From: Mytilisepta virgata
Taxonomy: Eukaryota > Mollusca > Bivalvia > Mytilida > Mytilidae
Reading direction: 5' to 3'
Length of the DNA: 64,000 nt
Assembly (NCBI GenBank): GCA_028015205.1
Contig: CM051508.1
Span: 13,100,001 to 13,164,000 of the forward strand
The stretch's first letter is position 1. Every line of letters starts with the position of its first letter. A program made the translations under genes and the position numbers. The notes beneath the pieces are model-generated. The model worked only from the letters and a program-made list of their open reading frames with translations. It did not search any database and had not been told where the DNA came from. Below are positions 13,123-24,726 of this stretch, in pieces.

Positions 13123-14415
13123 TTTTCAATCTCTTTCATACCTTGTCTGCTTTATGCTGATGATATGGTTTTACTGTCTGAGTCATCAAATGGTTTACAA
13201 AAATCTCTTGATATTTTAAAATCATATTGTAATAAATGGAATTTGGAGGTGAATATTGACAAAACTAAAATAATCATATTTAATAAATCTGGGAGGATCC
13301 TAAAAGGTTTTTCCTTCTTTTATGATAATCAATCTTTAAGTATTGTTAATGAGTACAAATACCTTGGTTTAATTTTGAAACCTTCTGGTTCCTTTACAGA
13401 AGCTATTAATCGTTTGTCAAAAAAGGCTGGTAAAGCAATGTTTTGTATTCGAAAAGGTCTCTTCTCTGATAAGGGTAATATTTTATTGCATTTGAAATTA
13501 TTCGACTCTTGTGTGAAACCTATTTTGTTATATTGTAGTGAAGTATGGGCTTTGCCCCAACTATTGAAAGGTAGAAATATTATTGATTTTGAATCAAATT
13601 ATGACAGATTTATTCCCAATAAAATTCAAATTAAATTCTGTAAATATGTACTCAAAGTACATAAATCTGCATCAAACTTGGCAGTATTGGGTGATTTGGG
13701 ACTATTTCCTTTGTCTGTTAATGCACTCAAAAATAGTGCTGAATATTGGCTTCATATTTTGAAGGCCAATGAAAGCAATTTGATTACAAAGGCCTATAAG
13801 GCCAATTTAGAAATCAGGGATAGTTTAATAAATAAACTTAAAACTTTTTTAAATTTGATTGGATTTGGACATGTTTGGGAAAACCAGGGAACTTTTTCCA
13901 AACAAAGAACCCTAAAAGCAATTTTAAGTAAACTCCAGGACAGATATTCTAATTATTGGCATAAAATGTTGTTTAATGATAACAGAGCTATTGGGGGAAA
14001 TAAGCTTAGAACTTATCGAAAATTCAAAAATGAGTTTCAAAGGGAATTTTATTTATATACAGATATTGACAAAAAGGTCCTATCGAATTACATTAGAATC
14101 CGAATTAGTAACTCAAATTTGAATATTGAGAAAGGTCGATATTTAAATCTGCCTGTAGAGCAAAGGATCTGTCAACTATGTGAGGAAGGTATTGAAGACG
14201 AAGTTCATTTCATTATGAAATGTAATAAATTAAATATTGAACGAGATAAATTATTTAAAAAAATTATTGAAATAGTACCTTCTTTTGCAAACATGTCTAA
14301 AGAAGATCAGTTTAATTTTATATTCACAAGTCATGATTTAGATGTATGCAAAGTTGTTATTTCTGATGTAAGTAATCTGTATAATTCTAACCAGAAAATG
14401 AAACAGAATGTTTGA
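13123..14415 (+). CDS. 5'-truncated LINE reverse transcriptase, C-terminal half
   Basis: The frame is open from 13,123, with the first methionine at 13,165 immediately after the catalytic YADD (13,153-13,164, context CLLYADDMVLLS). It then covers the RT thumb (WNLEVNIDKTKIIIF, EYKYLGLIL), the KPILLYCSEVW block and a C-terminal CCHC-type motif (CQLC, then DEVHFIMKC). About 430 codons run without a stop, which suggests a fairly recent insertion. The endonuclease domain and the first RT blocks are missing, so the copy is 5' truncated and cannot mobilise itself. The YADD context closely matches that of the minus-strand LINE at 8.67-11.33 kb, so the two are related. It is not a host gene. Confidence 0.85.
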   Translation, partial: FSISFIPCLLYADDMVLLSESSNGLQKSLDILKSYCNKWNLEVNIDKTKIIIFNKSGRILKGFSFFYDNQSLSIVNEYKYLGLILKPSGSFTEAINRLSKKAGKAMFCIRKGLFSDKGNILLHLKLFDSCVKPILLYCSEVWALPQLLKGRNIIDFESNYDRFIPNKIQIKFCKYVLKVHKSASNLAVLGDLGLFPLSVNALKNSAEYWLHILKANESNLITKAYKANLEIRDSLINKLKTFLNLIGFGHVWENQGTFSKQRTLKAILSKLQDRYSNYWHKMLFNDNRAIGGNKLRTYRKFKNEFQREFYLYTDIDKKVLSNYIRIRISNSNLNIEKGRYLNLPVEQRICQLCEEGIEDEVHFIMKCNKLNIERDKLFKKIIEIVPSFANMSKEDQFNFIFTSHDLDVCKVVISDVSNLYNSNQKMKQNV

Positions 14416-14640
14416 ATGTCATTATAAGACTAATATTCAAAGAAAGATAACTCTATCTTGTTTGTCGTCCCCAGCTGGGATATCACTGCAGAGTACAAGA
14501 TGCTAATGCTAATGTAAATATTCTTTGTATTTGTATTTGTTTTGCATTCACTGTTTGTTTGTATGAATATTGATGATAGATCATTGTTTGGTCTTTATTT
14601 CAATAAATATTTACTTACTTACTTACTTACTTACTAGTCG
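14416..14640 (+). mobile_element. LINE 3' UTR and ACTT tail
   Basis: Follows the stop of the truncated LINE frame. AATAAA lies just before a short tetranucleotide tail (TTAC/ACTT repeats, about 14,606-14,636). This marks the 3' end of the insertion. Confidence 0.7.
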
Positions 14641-15082
14641 ATACTAGTTGGGAACAGTTTCTTAAACCATAATTGTATATATATAAATGGGGTAATACTT
14701 GTACACACATCAAATGGGAAATATTTCATCGATCGAATCACTTCCCCAAATTTTGAAATTATTCTACATGTTGTAAAAAATCTGACAATAAATTATTGTT
14801 ATGAATTAGAGAGATATCTGCATGGTCGTATTCACATGTTTTATTTATCCTGCAATCAAGCCATTTCCGATCTCATAACACTGAGGGGTAGAAAAAACTT
14901 TAGTCGTATTAGGTCAATGACCTAATAAAGTCTACTGGTACTTGTTTAAATGAAGAGCGTGAGGAGCGTAGTACCAGATGACGTCGTCAGTGCCGTTTCC
15001 CGCGTTTCAAGAAAGTTGGATTTCAACTTCAAACATAATTTTAAGGCATTTTACGCATCTAAAGGGGATTGCAGGATAAAGA

Positions 15083-15285
15083 CAATATACAAAGTCATTG
15101 TCGGAAAATATATAATTTATTTGGGCTCGCTGCGAAGCATGGGGAAAAGGCTCGCTAAAACTCGCCTTTTCTCATGTTTCTAAAGCTCGCCAGGAACTGT
15201 ATATGAAGTTAGTATATGTTAGTATTATATGATCCCTGAGCTCGCCCAAATAAATTTTATATTTTCCGACAATAACTATATATTG
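15083..15285. mobile_element. Foldback element
   Basis: The left arm begins CAATATAC and includes TTGTCGGAAAATATA, AATTTATTTGGGCTCGC. The right arm has GAGCTCGCCCAAATAAATTT, TATATTTTCCGACAA and ends TATTG. The arms are imperfect inverse complements of about 50 bp around a CTCGC-rich loop. It is probably a small inverted-repeat transposon or foldback element. Short frames on both strands across it are not genes. Confidence 0.65.
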
Positions 15286-16298
15286 TATATGTATACGTTC
15301 AATAGTACTCTCGAGCAGTTTAAAATGCAGTCGAAGTGACAAAAAGTTTGAAGCTAAAAACCATGTAAGGACGCAGCTATGCATTAGGGGAATGTACCTT
15401 AGTTTTCCCAAAATTAGCAATTTTATATCAGTATTCGCAGGTTGTCACAAGTTACCATTTTCGTTAAGAAATCAGCTTTATTCTAAATCATATTTAAATG
15501 CTTAATTCGGAAATGGGCCAATCACAAAGATACAATTAGAATGAATAAATAGTCTTATTCTATAAGAAACAAAGATGTAGATTAAATCATTTACGATTTA
15601 ATTTTAATGTAGCAAATAGAGAATGTTTATGCAGACATATATAATGTTTCTGGTTTATGTAAGCGAGATAACTGCTGCTCGTTAATACAGAATAATCTGT
15701 AAACTATTTTTCTCATAGTAGAATATTAACTTATTATTTAATTACTGTTAAGCCTATATAGATAAGGTTGGGAAAAAGTTTAGAAATTAATAAGTAACCA
15801 AAAATTTGTGGCTAGGAATTTTTGCACTATGTTTTTTCAGCGGATGATGCTTGTTTACGCAAAATATTCAGGCGCAGTCAAGGGCGATAATCAATAAACA
15901 CAAATTTTTACCTGTATTGCAAGGTGAGATATAAAATTGTGCACTTTACCTAAAGTTTATGACATGTTAATACCCTGTATTTAAATGGATGTCCTTTTAA
16001 ATAAAATCCACGTGTAAAGTCCCATGTCCTTGAAATTTTGATTGATCTAATGGGCATCTGGAATTGTCTGAGCCTGAGGCAAATATCCCTTGATCTGTTG
16101 ATATTCAAAACCGGTTTTCTGGTACCTTTTAAGCTGCTTTCCCTACATTTTAGGCCATTCCAACCATATATGACAGTTAAACTGAAAAACTCTCCATGAT
16201 CAAAGATCAAATAATAAAAATGCAATAAACTTCAATTCTATAGTTAGTCTAGAAGTAAATGCTTGAAAACTACAAAAGGACAAAAGGTTAATCTTTTA

Positions 16299-16647
16299 CA
16301 TACTTGCCAACATATTTTTTGTAGAATCCCGGATAAAAGCGACAAAAGGTCATTCCAGGGCAAAGCCCCCCTCGGATGAAAACGATTTTTGGGTATTTGG
16401 AAGCTGTTTCAAGAGTGCAAAAATTTGAATAAATGTATTGCTGATGAAGTTTCATAACTGTCAATGACCGTCGGCTTTTTATCAGAGCAAACATATTTTT
16501 TTTCAAACCATTAAATGAAGTACAAATGTAAAAGCACTGAAAAAATCCCAGTGAAATTTAGAAATCCCAGAGAATATTACAGTCCAACCGGTAATGGGGT
16601 CAAATTTCCGGAGGTTCCGGGAGAAATCCGGAGCATTGGCATGTATG
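16299..16647. mobile_element. MITE with CATACTTGCCAACAT ends
   Basis: The left end CATACTTGCCAACAT and right end ATTGGCATGTATG are terminal inverted repeats. The 349-bp element is flanked by CTTTTA at 16,293-16,298 and 16,648-16,653, a probable target-site duplication. The interior has CCGG-rich words near both ends. No transposase is encoded; frames at 16,288-16,506 (-) and 16,515-16,721 (+) are incidental. Confidence 0.65.
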
Positions 16648-16851
16648 CTTTTAAAGTTCAAGGTTTTGGCAGTTTAAGGTCCAACATAACCAGTTGCGAC
16701 ATATGTATTTCTGCAATGTAAATCCAAGTTGTCTCAAAAGTTTTAACAATTATAGCTGTGTTTTATTTGTAGTGTAGCTCCGACAAGTAAATAAAAATCA
16801 ATAAAGGTATAAAACATTAAAAACTAAAAATACATCAATTTTTTTCGTATC

Positions 16852-17203
16852 TTAGACCGCACTTAATTGATTTTAGTTCTGTGGAATGTAAATTTTATGG
16901 AAAATATTTTTTGCCATTGTATTTTCAAAAATGCGAAGAATTCGTCCAAAATTCTTCATTTTTCAAAAAATTAGAAATAAAAATTGTTTGCCTGCTCCTA
17001 AAATTTTGTAAATATTGGGATTATTTTCCATTTAATGCAATATTTTAGTAAAAAAATGTGTGAAGCATATAAATTTGATCTTTGCCCCCCCAAAAAATAG
17101 TCCTCAAGAAAAAAAAAGGTTAAAATAAAAACTTTGCTCGCACAGGTCTATTTTTGCCATCCAAAATTGTAAGAACTAAAACTCAATTTGGTGTGGCCTT
17201 AAA
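16852..17203 (+). mobile_element. MITE-2 family copy
   Basis: Begins TTAGACCGCACTTAATTGAT and ends CTCAATTTGGTGTGGCCTT. The ends are imperfect inverted repeats. Interior words (AAATTCTTCATTTTTCAA, CCTGCTCCTAAAATTTT, TAGTCCTCAAGAAAAA) match the copy at 27,471-27,796. Confidence 0.7.
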
Positions 17204-17209
17204 ATATTT

Positions 17210-17381
17210 TTCTGATGCAATTTTGTCTCTTATATATGTTTTATTTTTGTTTCATATTGTTTGTCATCTAATCAATCATAATCAGTATGTGAGAGGTCCA
17301 TATGTTATGAGTGTTCTTTGTTTTGATTAATGTACCCATAAATGCCCTGTAATTAGGAAAATAAAGAATTTGAATTTGTAT
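17210..17381 (+). mobile_element. LINE 3'-end fragment
   Basis: The terminus GCCCTGTAATTAGGAAAATA followed by AAGAATTTGAATTTG matches the minus-strand LINE end at 8671-8710. There is no coding portion. The left boundary is approximate. Confidence 0.5.
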
Positions 17382-17611
17382 TAAGTAGGAAAGTAGTTAT
17401 ATTTGTCCATAGCCATATTTGTCAGCTATAATTCAGATGAACTTGGCAGATATTTCTGAATATGTTAGACCAGTAAATGAGTATATATCTGAGTTTTTGG
17501 CTGTACTTGTCTTAAATGACAATGCGCACTCCGTATGTAAAACTGGGAAATATTGCAGTCAACGTTTATTAGTATTTTCTCGAATTCATTTTCTGCTGTA
17601 ATGGGGCTTCC

Positions 17612-17720
17612 AATGTGTATAATAATAATATAATAAAAATATAATATATAATAATAAAAACTTTATTTAATGAGTGTTACGCAGTTAGTTATAAAACCAA
17701 TCTTCCCTGAGGCCCTCAAT
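17612..17720 (-). mobile_element. Retroelement 3' end with ATT-rich tail
   Basis: Read on the minus strand it gives GAGGGCCTCAGGGAAGATTG, then ATTAAATAAAG and a long TTATTATA-rich tail. This is the usual look of a LINE or SINE 3' end. Family not identified. Confidence 0.35.
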
Positions 17721-17894
17721 TTTCACAAAAAACTAAAAACAAGCTGTGAAAAAGTACAATATGAAGTCAAATAAAAGTATTAGCAACAATCACAAATATT
17801 TATCATATAAATCAAATATAAAATATTAACAATAACAGTATGATAGATATTATAGAACCGTAATAGGTTTATAACAAGCTTCCACTAGCTGCGC

Positions 17895-18010
17895 TAGTAC
17901 TTCTTTAGCTCAGTTGAAAGAGCAGTAGACCGCTGAACCAATGGTTCCAGTGATAATCCACTGTTGGTGATGTAGGTAATTTTTGGGAGACAAATCATGC
18001 TCTTCTATTA
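17895..18010 (+). mobile_element. tRNA-like SINE head, decayed
   Basis: CTTTAGCTCAGTTGAAAGAG matches an internal polymerase III A box, and GGTTCCAGTGATAATCC further on resembles a damaged B box. It has no intact cloverleaf, so it is a SINE head or tRNA pseudogene and not a working tRNA. The body and end are not defined. Confidence 0.45.
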
Positions 18011-18560
18011 CATTGGCACCAAATAATAAACCCACAGTTGTCCCCAAGGGCTAGTTGGCGAATAGGTTGAAGTTGGTAAATTTATATTGTCACCGTAGGA
18101 CGACGGCTCTTGAGGTGGGTGGAATGTATAGTACACATAGTCCTATCCTCAGGCTGTAAATGTATTTCTGTGATATACAAACATTTATTATACATGTATG
18201 CTTATATTCTGGACCAAGTTCAAAAGTTAACCACTTTTTTCAGTTTCCTATATTTCCTTCATTAAGCAATATTTCTATACATATTTTTGCCTTGACATAC
18301 TATGTCATAATATTTACACTGTTGCAAGTTTTCAGTCCTTCTTGTATAAGCAAATAGAGAAAATATGAAATTGAAAAAGGTAATTAATACTTGAACAATG
18401 ATGTGCTTTCATAGTGTCTAGATTACTGAAAGACATGAATTCTAAGTCCATATACTCTACCATGTCTACAGAACCAATATTAAATTTTAATATTCCAAAT
18501 TAACATATCAAACGTTTGAAACAATAATTTTAAAATATAATTTTAATGACAAATAAATAT

Positions 18561-18723
18561 AGATTCTCCTTCTGGCATGAGTGAGTTATGGAATTTCTCG
18601 TCCGAGATAGTTAATTTTCGATTTTCAATACGCAAGCCTAATTAGCGAGTGTGTTAAAATCTAAAATTTAATTATTGAGGGTGGAGAAATTCTATAACTC
18701 ACGAGTAAATTGAAGGAGAATCT
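18561..18723. mobile_element. Foldback element with AGATTCTCCTTC ends
   Basis: Left arm AGATTCTCCTTC followed by GAGTGAGTTATGGAATTTCTC-type sequence. Right arm has GAGAAATTCTATAACTCACG, ending GAAGGAGAATCT. The arms pair over most of about 70 nt. Probably a small inverted-repeat transposon, possibly one part of a larger repeat continuing to about 18,922. Confidence 0.7.
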
Positions 18724-18789
18724 GTTTCTCCTATGATTTTCAACAAAAACCTCAAGAAAATGTCATTGCTATGTAGTTTGTGTACATAG

Positions 18790-18922
18790 ACGTCATTTCA
18801 GGACTTCTCTAGTTTATCGTTCCAATAATTGTAGAAAAAAGGGCGGTAATTCCCACATAGAAATTTAATTACCGGGAAGTGGTCAAATATACTATGTATT
18901 TTTAGGAATAGAATAGGAGAAA
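18790..18922 (+). repeat. Interspersed repeat, second copy at 54.76 kb
   Basis: Contains CTTCTCTAGTTTATCGTTCC, AATAATTG and TTTAATTACCGGGAAGTGGT. The same order of words occurs in reverse complement at 54,760-54,905. Nature unknown. Confidence 0.55.
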
Positions 18923-20036
18923 AACCTTAAAAAACTTTTCGTTTGGAGTTGCCCAAATAATTTGTTGAAAATACTTAGGAGTTACAATCTCACTTGTTAA
19001 AGCATAATTGACTCTTGACTGTCACTTTTTGTACCAAAATATGGTTGCTTTCTTGGAGTAGTCTATCTTCTTTAAATCAATAAACAATTTTTTCCAGATA
19101 ATACCGTGTTGTGCTAAAAGTGGCATTAAACTTCGATAATTTTTATGCAATATTTCGATTGTTAAAATTATAGAAAATAAAATGGTTAATAAGAAAGGTT
19201 AAGAATGTAGATTTTGTTTAAATTTGGGAACATATTTACTAGTAAATAAACAAGATTGATAGTTCATGGACGAACAAAACATTTACAAGGTTATTTTATA
19301 ACTTGATTACCTAATTAATGTAAGAAAATATAAGTATCTTCACGTTGATGAAAAGACACAAATTAAGGGGGAATTTTTTTTTCTGTTGCATACAAGATTT
19401 AAGCTAATCCGATACAGGAAAGTCATATGTAATTTCACAGCAGGAAAATGTTCAACACTACATGGTTTTATTGTCAGGTGGGGTAGTTGTCACACTGTAA
19501 CCAAAATCACCTTAGGTATTTCTCTCGATTAACTGTCAAATTTGTAAATCAGGGTCATCTAGATCATTAAGGTGATTTTATTTTATTCAGAGTGGTCAAG
19601 AGGCTTTGAACTGACAGGTAAGATTGATAAATAGGATAAAAATTTTGTAATTTATTTTCAAATTCCACATCAGCATGTTGACTGTAAAAAAAACACCTTT
19701 TTAGTGTACCAGCAGCTGAAAATTGGGCGAGAAAGATGTTTTTTGTTTAATTGTTTTTACTGTTTCTTAGGAGCATTCTCCCCAGAAATTTTTTAATTGC
19801 AGTGTGGTAGAAAATTCACGATGGATTATAACGGATCATTCAATTATTTTAATTAAGGAATTTATCAGAATATTAATTATATTTATGATGATTTATGAGA
19901 AATAGTTAACAAGTGTAAAAAATTGTAATTAATTTTGATTTTTCTGGTTTTCCCTAATGTAAATTAAGCAAAAAGGGAACAGATTACAGCATCAAAAGTA
20001 AAAAATACATACATTTGTCAAAGTAAATAGAAAATT

Positions 20037-20281
20037 GTTTAGTTGGGGTTTTACGCCGTTTTCAGCACGTTTGGTTATTTCGCGGCAGCCAGTTTTTATT
20101 GGTGGAGGAAGCTGGAGTGGCCGGAGAGAACCACCGACCTTCAGCAATCCTTGTCAATTTAGATCGGAGTTGAACACACCCCGCCATAGATGGGATTCGA
20201 ACTCACAACCTCAGTGTTGACAGGCTAGTGATCATTAATAGTCATGATGAACTACCTAGACCACTTGGCCACCGAGGCCCC
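20037..20281 (-). mobile_element. SINE-A copy (minus) with 14-bp target duplication
   Basis: Read on the minus strand: GGGGCCTCGGTGGCCAAGTG (A-box region), then GAGTTCGAATCCC (B box), a shared body including CCAATAAAAACTGGC, and a 3' end AACCCCAACTAAAC. CAAAGTAAATAGAA flanks it exactly at 20,019-20,032 and 20,282-20,295, showing retroposition. Confidence 0.85.
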
Positions 20282-21133
20282 CAAAGTAAATAGAACAGTG
20301 GTAAGAATTTAAAGCACAGTTATAAAAAATTACAGCATGGTGGTACCATTGTGGTATGTAAGCATTGTGGAAAGACTGAAACACATTTTAGGTTTGGATT
20401 ACAAAAATACGGTATGAAAAAAAATCTTGGGGGTTAGGGGTTAAAAAAGGATATGAGAATCTAGTTTCGTCAGATTGACTTTGGAATGAATTGCTAAATA
20501 CGCTTTAAATTCCGAACTGTGTGTGAATGCTATCTGTTGTAAGGGTGACTTCGGAATTAAAATCTGATTCTAATTTGTAGTGTGAGCAGGGTAAAAGTCT
20601 GGAATTAATTTTGTTTGGCCTAAATCAGATAATGTTATATCAGTATGTTATTTATGTGCTATAGGTCATGGATGTCATTCTATGACTTAAGGGTGCAGTA
20701 TAACTAAATTTGAGATATGTTTTTTACGCCTTGATAACCTGGTCAGATATTAACCTATAAAATTACTGATAAGCTTTTTTCGCTGCAAATACAATTTTGA
20801 TATGTGTACCAGTATAACAAAAGACTTGAGGCAAATTTTGTTTTTGTAACAGATTCCTGTAAATTTTAATGTAGAAATCAATGGAGCATAAATGAAATGT
20901 TTGAATGCATGCAAAGAATGTGTTAATTTTAGAAGTTTGCAACCTGAATTTTGATTAATGTTTTGATATAAGTTTCCTTATATGGCATTCATTTCAAAAA
21001 TTTAATTAAATTTGAAGGTCCTTTCACTAATTATATTTTCATCTAAGATGGATAAAAAAGAGAAATCTACATGTGATTTTTGATGTACAGTAAATTAGTT
21101 TTACAGTTAACGATTAGTTATGTCTTGAGATTT

Positions 21134-21473
21134 TAAGTTTAAACTTTAGTTATTTATTTTTAGTGGATTTGGAAACAAGGAATAGCAATTAATTCTAATC
21201 CCTTTCCACTTGGCAGGTGCGAGAGTGGCCCCGGTACCGGCATTTTAGCCTACTCTTATTCAACATTCACATAGGAGTCTTTAACATGCTAAGGGTGTTG
21301 CTCTCCCTTAACACGGCACAGCCATTTTCGTCCCCATTCAACAGACTAGCATCTTTTACCGAGACCATCATCATAGATTTGATCCCTGAAATTTTCATCC
21401 CATACGGGAATTGAATTGGGGACCTTTGGCTTCGATTGCTAGTCCGATGCGCTAACCACTTCACCACAGGGCC
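21134..21473 (-). mobile_element. SINE-B copy with 10-bp target duplication
   Basis: On the minus strand the head reads like a tRNA (a GTGAAGTGGTTAGCGCATC A-box region, then a degraded B box). The body contains the AAGGGAGAGCAACACCCTTA word typical of this family. CTTGAGATTT flanks it at 21,124-21,133 and 21,474-21,483. Other copies lie at 26,984, 46,619 and 57,633. Confidence 0.8.
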
Positions 21474-22084
21474 CTTGAGATTTGATTATTGAGAAGTATT
21501 ACCCAGTTGTCTCTCTAACCCAAGGGAGATAATATTTAAAATATTCTCCCTTCAACCCTTAGGACCAAAGGGAGATAATTACAACAAACTCCGCTTTGTA
21601 ACCGGATTAAGGACCCCCTGGACCAAAGACGAAATTCTTTAACATAATACTCCCTGTATAAGTAGTACTATTCTTAGAATTTTGAAATTAAAACCCCAAA
21701 TCTAAAACTGCAATGGACTTAGACACACTTGGGCATCATGATTGGACTATAGACCAAAGTAAAATTTCAGAAATCATACCACCTGCAGTCATTCTTTAAT
21801 AAAATAAGAATTATAAACTCATGAATTTTTGAGTTCAGGAACTTGTGAAAATATCTTAATTTTAAACCCACTTAGGCCACTGGCTTTAGCTGTATGTCCA
21901 AATAAATATTCTGAAATTTTAAGTGTGACAGATACAGAGACACATTGATAGCTGCTAGTATATCAGATCCCTCATAATAAAAACCAGAATACATGTCACA
22001 CAAAAATTACCTTTACCACCTTCTAAATGATACACTGAGCACTAAAAAGGAATCAACATTTGGCAAAAAATTCCTTTCATGCTG

Positions 22085-22370
22085 GGAACCACCTCATTTG
22101 TCTTGTGGTAGCATTGCTTGCCTTGAGACGGTTTGATCTCCAGTCAGGTCAAACCAAAAAAAATTGGTATTTGCTGTTTCTCTGCCAACCACACGGCATC
22201 TATATGTAGGAATAAGAGTAAAGACTGGTTGGCTTGGAATCAGCATAATGTGTCTGGGTGGGTGATATCTCTTTCTGTGGACTGTTACTTCATGAGCTAG
22301 CATGTTAAAAAAGCCTGACTCACCGCTTCGGTCTTGTAGAAAGCATGGTTGATATTCATATACCTTCCCC
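22085..22370 (+). mobile_element. SINE-C copy, older
   Basis: Shares with 60,857-61,190 the ordered words AAATTGGTATTTGCTG, GGCATCTA, AGCATAATGTGTC, GGTGATATCTC, CATGAGCTAGCA and CGGTCTTGTAGAAAGCA. Its tRNA-like head (GTCTTGTGGTAGCATTGCTT) is decayed. It is the diverged member of the pair. Confidence 0.65.
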
Positions 22371-23616
22371 CCCCAATCTTGTCATACTGGTAGGATATTT
22401 TTACTTTAGAAAAAGATTCAGAAACAGTAAAAAGTCTGCCCAGTCCTAGTCATTTTTTAACAAAGTTTGGGTAAAAATCTAAAAATTATTTTATCATGGC
22501 CTAATTATAATCAAAGACCGGACATTAGCAATGATATTCATGACATAACAAATAATCTTAAAATGTCCCAGTATCAATCTAGTTATCATACTGTCAACAG
22601 AAATTTGTTTATTTTATCATAATTTGAAGATAATCTTTACTTTATTGACAGTATGTTGACAAGTCCGTGGATCATTTTACAATTTGTACCATTTAAAAAT
22701 CAATTTCTACATTGACAAAATGTCTGGAGGGGTGATAATTTGTGGGAGTGAAGTATTAGAATATCAGCATTTAATGGCAGACATATTTTTCAGTTTAAAT
22801 TTTGTATGAGTCACATTTATGTAGAAGAAGTGGTCAATGTCCATATTTATCCCTTTTCATGTTTTTTCAGGTTTGCACACCATCAGTCACACTACTTTTT
22901 TCCTTACTTTTTCGTAATTTTTCGTATTTTCAGTATATGAACTTAATGATGAGTTACAGATCAAGTTTGAGTTTCAGGCTGATCACATAATTATTGTGAG
23001 AGTTATTTCCCTTGGAAATAGGAATTATTTTGAAAATAATAGTTTTCCTGGTCATCATGGTCATGTGAAAGTTCTTACCCATTTCAGAGGGAATCCTGTA
23101 ATTCTCTCTGTTTGAATGGTATTGTAAGTTGTCTCCCTTTTAAGGTGATCTCACTATTCCCTCTTTCAAGATCGTGTAGAGTTGTCTCTCAGTTGAGCAG
23201 CAATCATATTCCATCTGCTCAGGTTTTTGGTATCTCTAGGTGTCTCCTCTTTTCAGGTATTTGTTATTTTAAGTTATCTCCCTTTTGAGGTATCTGTAGG
23301 TGTCACCTCTTTTCAGGTATTTGTTATTTTAAGTTATCTACCTTTGAGGTAAAATTCCAAGTTTCACTCTATCAAGTTTTTGGTCCTATAAATATTACTT
23401 CACATTAGAAAGGTACCATATTATTTCCTCTTTATACTAGTCAGATTTCAAATACCTTGTCCCATACATCAGATTGGCCTGATGAATAATGATGTGAATG
23501 GAAAGATTCTTGGGACATTTGAAGTTGACATTAAACGCTCAGATCTTGAATCTGCTAAAAAAAAATTGCTTGTATGAGCACAGTAGAACATAAAACTTTA
23601 TTTCACATAATGTTCT

Positions 23617-23725
23617 AGTAGCCCCAGTGGTAAAGTGGTCTGTGTAGTTTGAATTTCTATCTATCATCACAAAATCTGTCAGAAAAACTGAGATTGTGAG
23701 ATTTCAAACCAGAACTGTCAGTTTT
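23617..23725 (+). mobile_element. Ancient SINE-A head relic
   Basis: GCCCCAGTGGTAAAGTGGTC, GTGTAGTTTGAA and later CTGAGATTGTGAGATTTCAA follow the order of the SINE-A head (A box, spacer, B box). The similarity is weak and there is no tail. Confidence 0.35.
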
Positions 23726-24726
23726 CCTTTAATAGGCCATTATTATAAGGTTGTAAATTCTCTCTGCATACTTCAGATCCATACATTTATGCAACAAACA
23801 TTTGACAGCCAAGATAAATTTAATGGGCTAGAACTCCAAATACATAGATATATACTACACAGTATGTTATTACAACTGAAAAAATGAAAGATCAAAAACA
23901 TAAAAAATTTGGTATATTTAAAAGTCATTCAATCTAGAAAATTTGAAAATTTGAAAAATAAATGGATGAACGATATGAAATATTTATAATTAAAGGATTT
24001 ATGTATCATATGTAGGTACTAAAAGTCTACTACCACACTTTAAAATCTGAGAATTCGTTGACTTTAAGTTGTAAATTCACCAATAAATATTGACATGTTT
24101 ACATGTTATTTATTAGACTGATATTCGTTCCATGACATGTGCTAAAAATAAAAAAGTCCATAACAAGACATAAATAAATAACTCCTAAAACAACATGTGA
24201 TCGGAAATTGCAAATAACGCTTGTTAAACTTGATACATCGCATGATTTTCTTTAGTAATTAGTTTTTCGAGACCAGATAATTGGAACAATATGTTTGTTG
24301 TCCGTCAGTCGACAAATTCTTAACAAGATTAATCATTGATACACTATTGTGACCATATAAGGAAACAGGACTTTTCATTGATGACCTCATAGTTAATAAA
24401 TTAGTTAAGAAAACAGTAGACGTTTTATGGATTTCTTATGTAAGGTCAAAAATAAAATGTCTCTGGATGTTTATACAGGTTTATTTTAAAGTAATTGGAA
24501 GGAAGGGAACAATTTGTTTTGCAATATTTATTTATGGCCAGAAAAAAAATTCGAATATTTTTGCTAGTCCCTCCAACTGTGCTATTTGGTGTTCACTCTA
24601 AAAAAAAATTGGACATTTCTCAGTAACTACTATTAAAAGGGTTGTACAGGGGAACAATGGACACTGATTAATGTTAAATAAAAATTTCATTCACAATGAT
24701 CCAAAAATAAAAATTTGGCCAGCACA

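Noticed and set aside
17900..17975. Possible tRNA gene with GCTCAGTTGAAAGAG
   Set aside because: The B box is broken and the T arm and acceptor stem do not pair.
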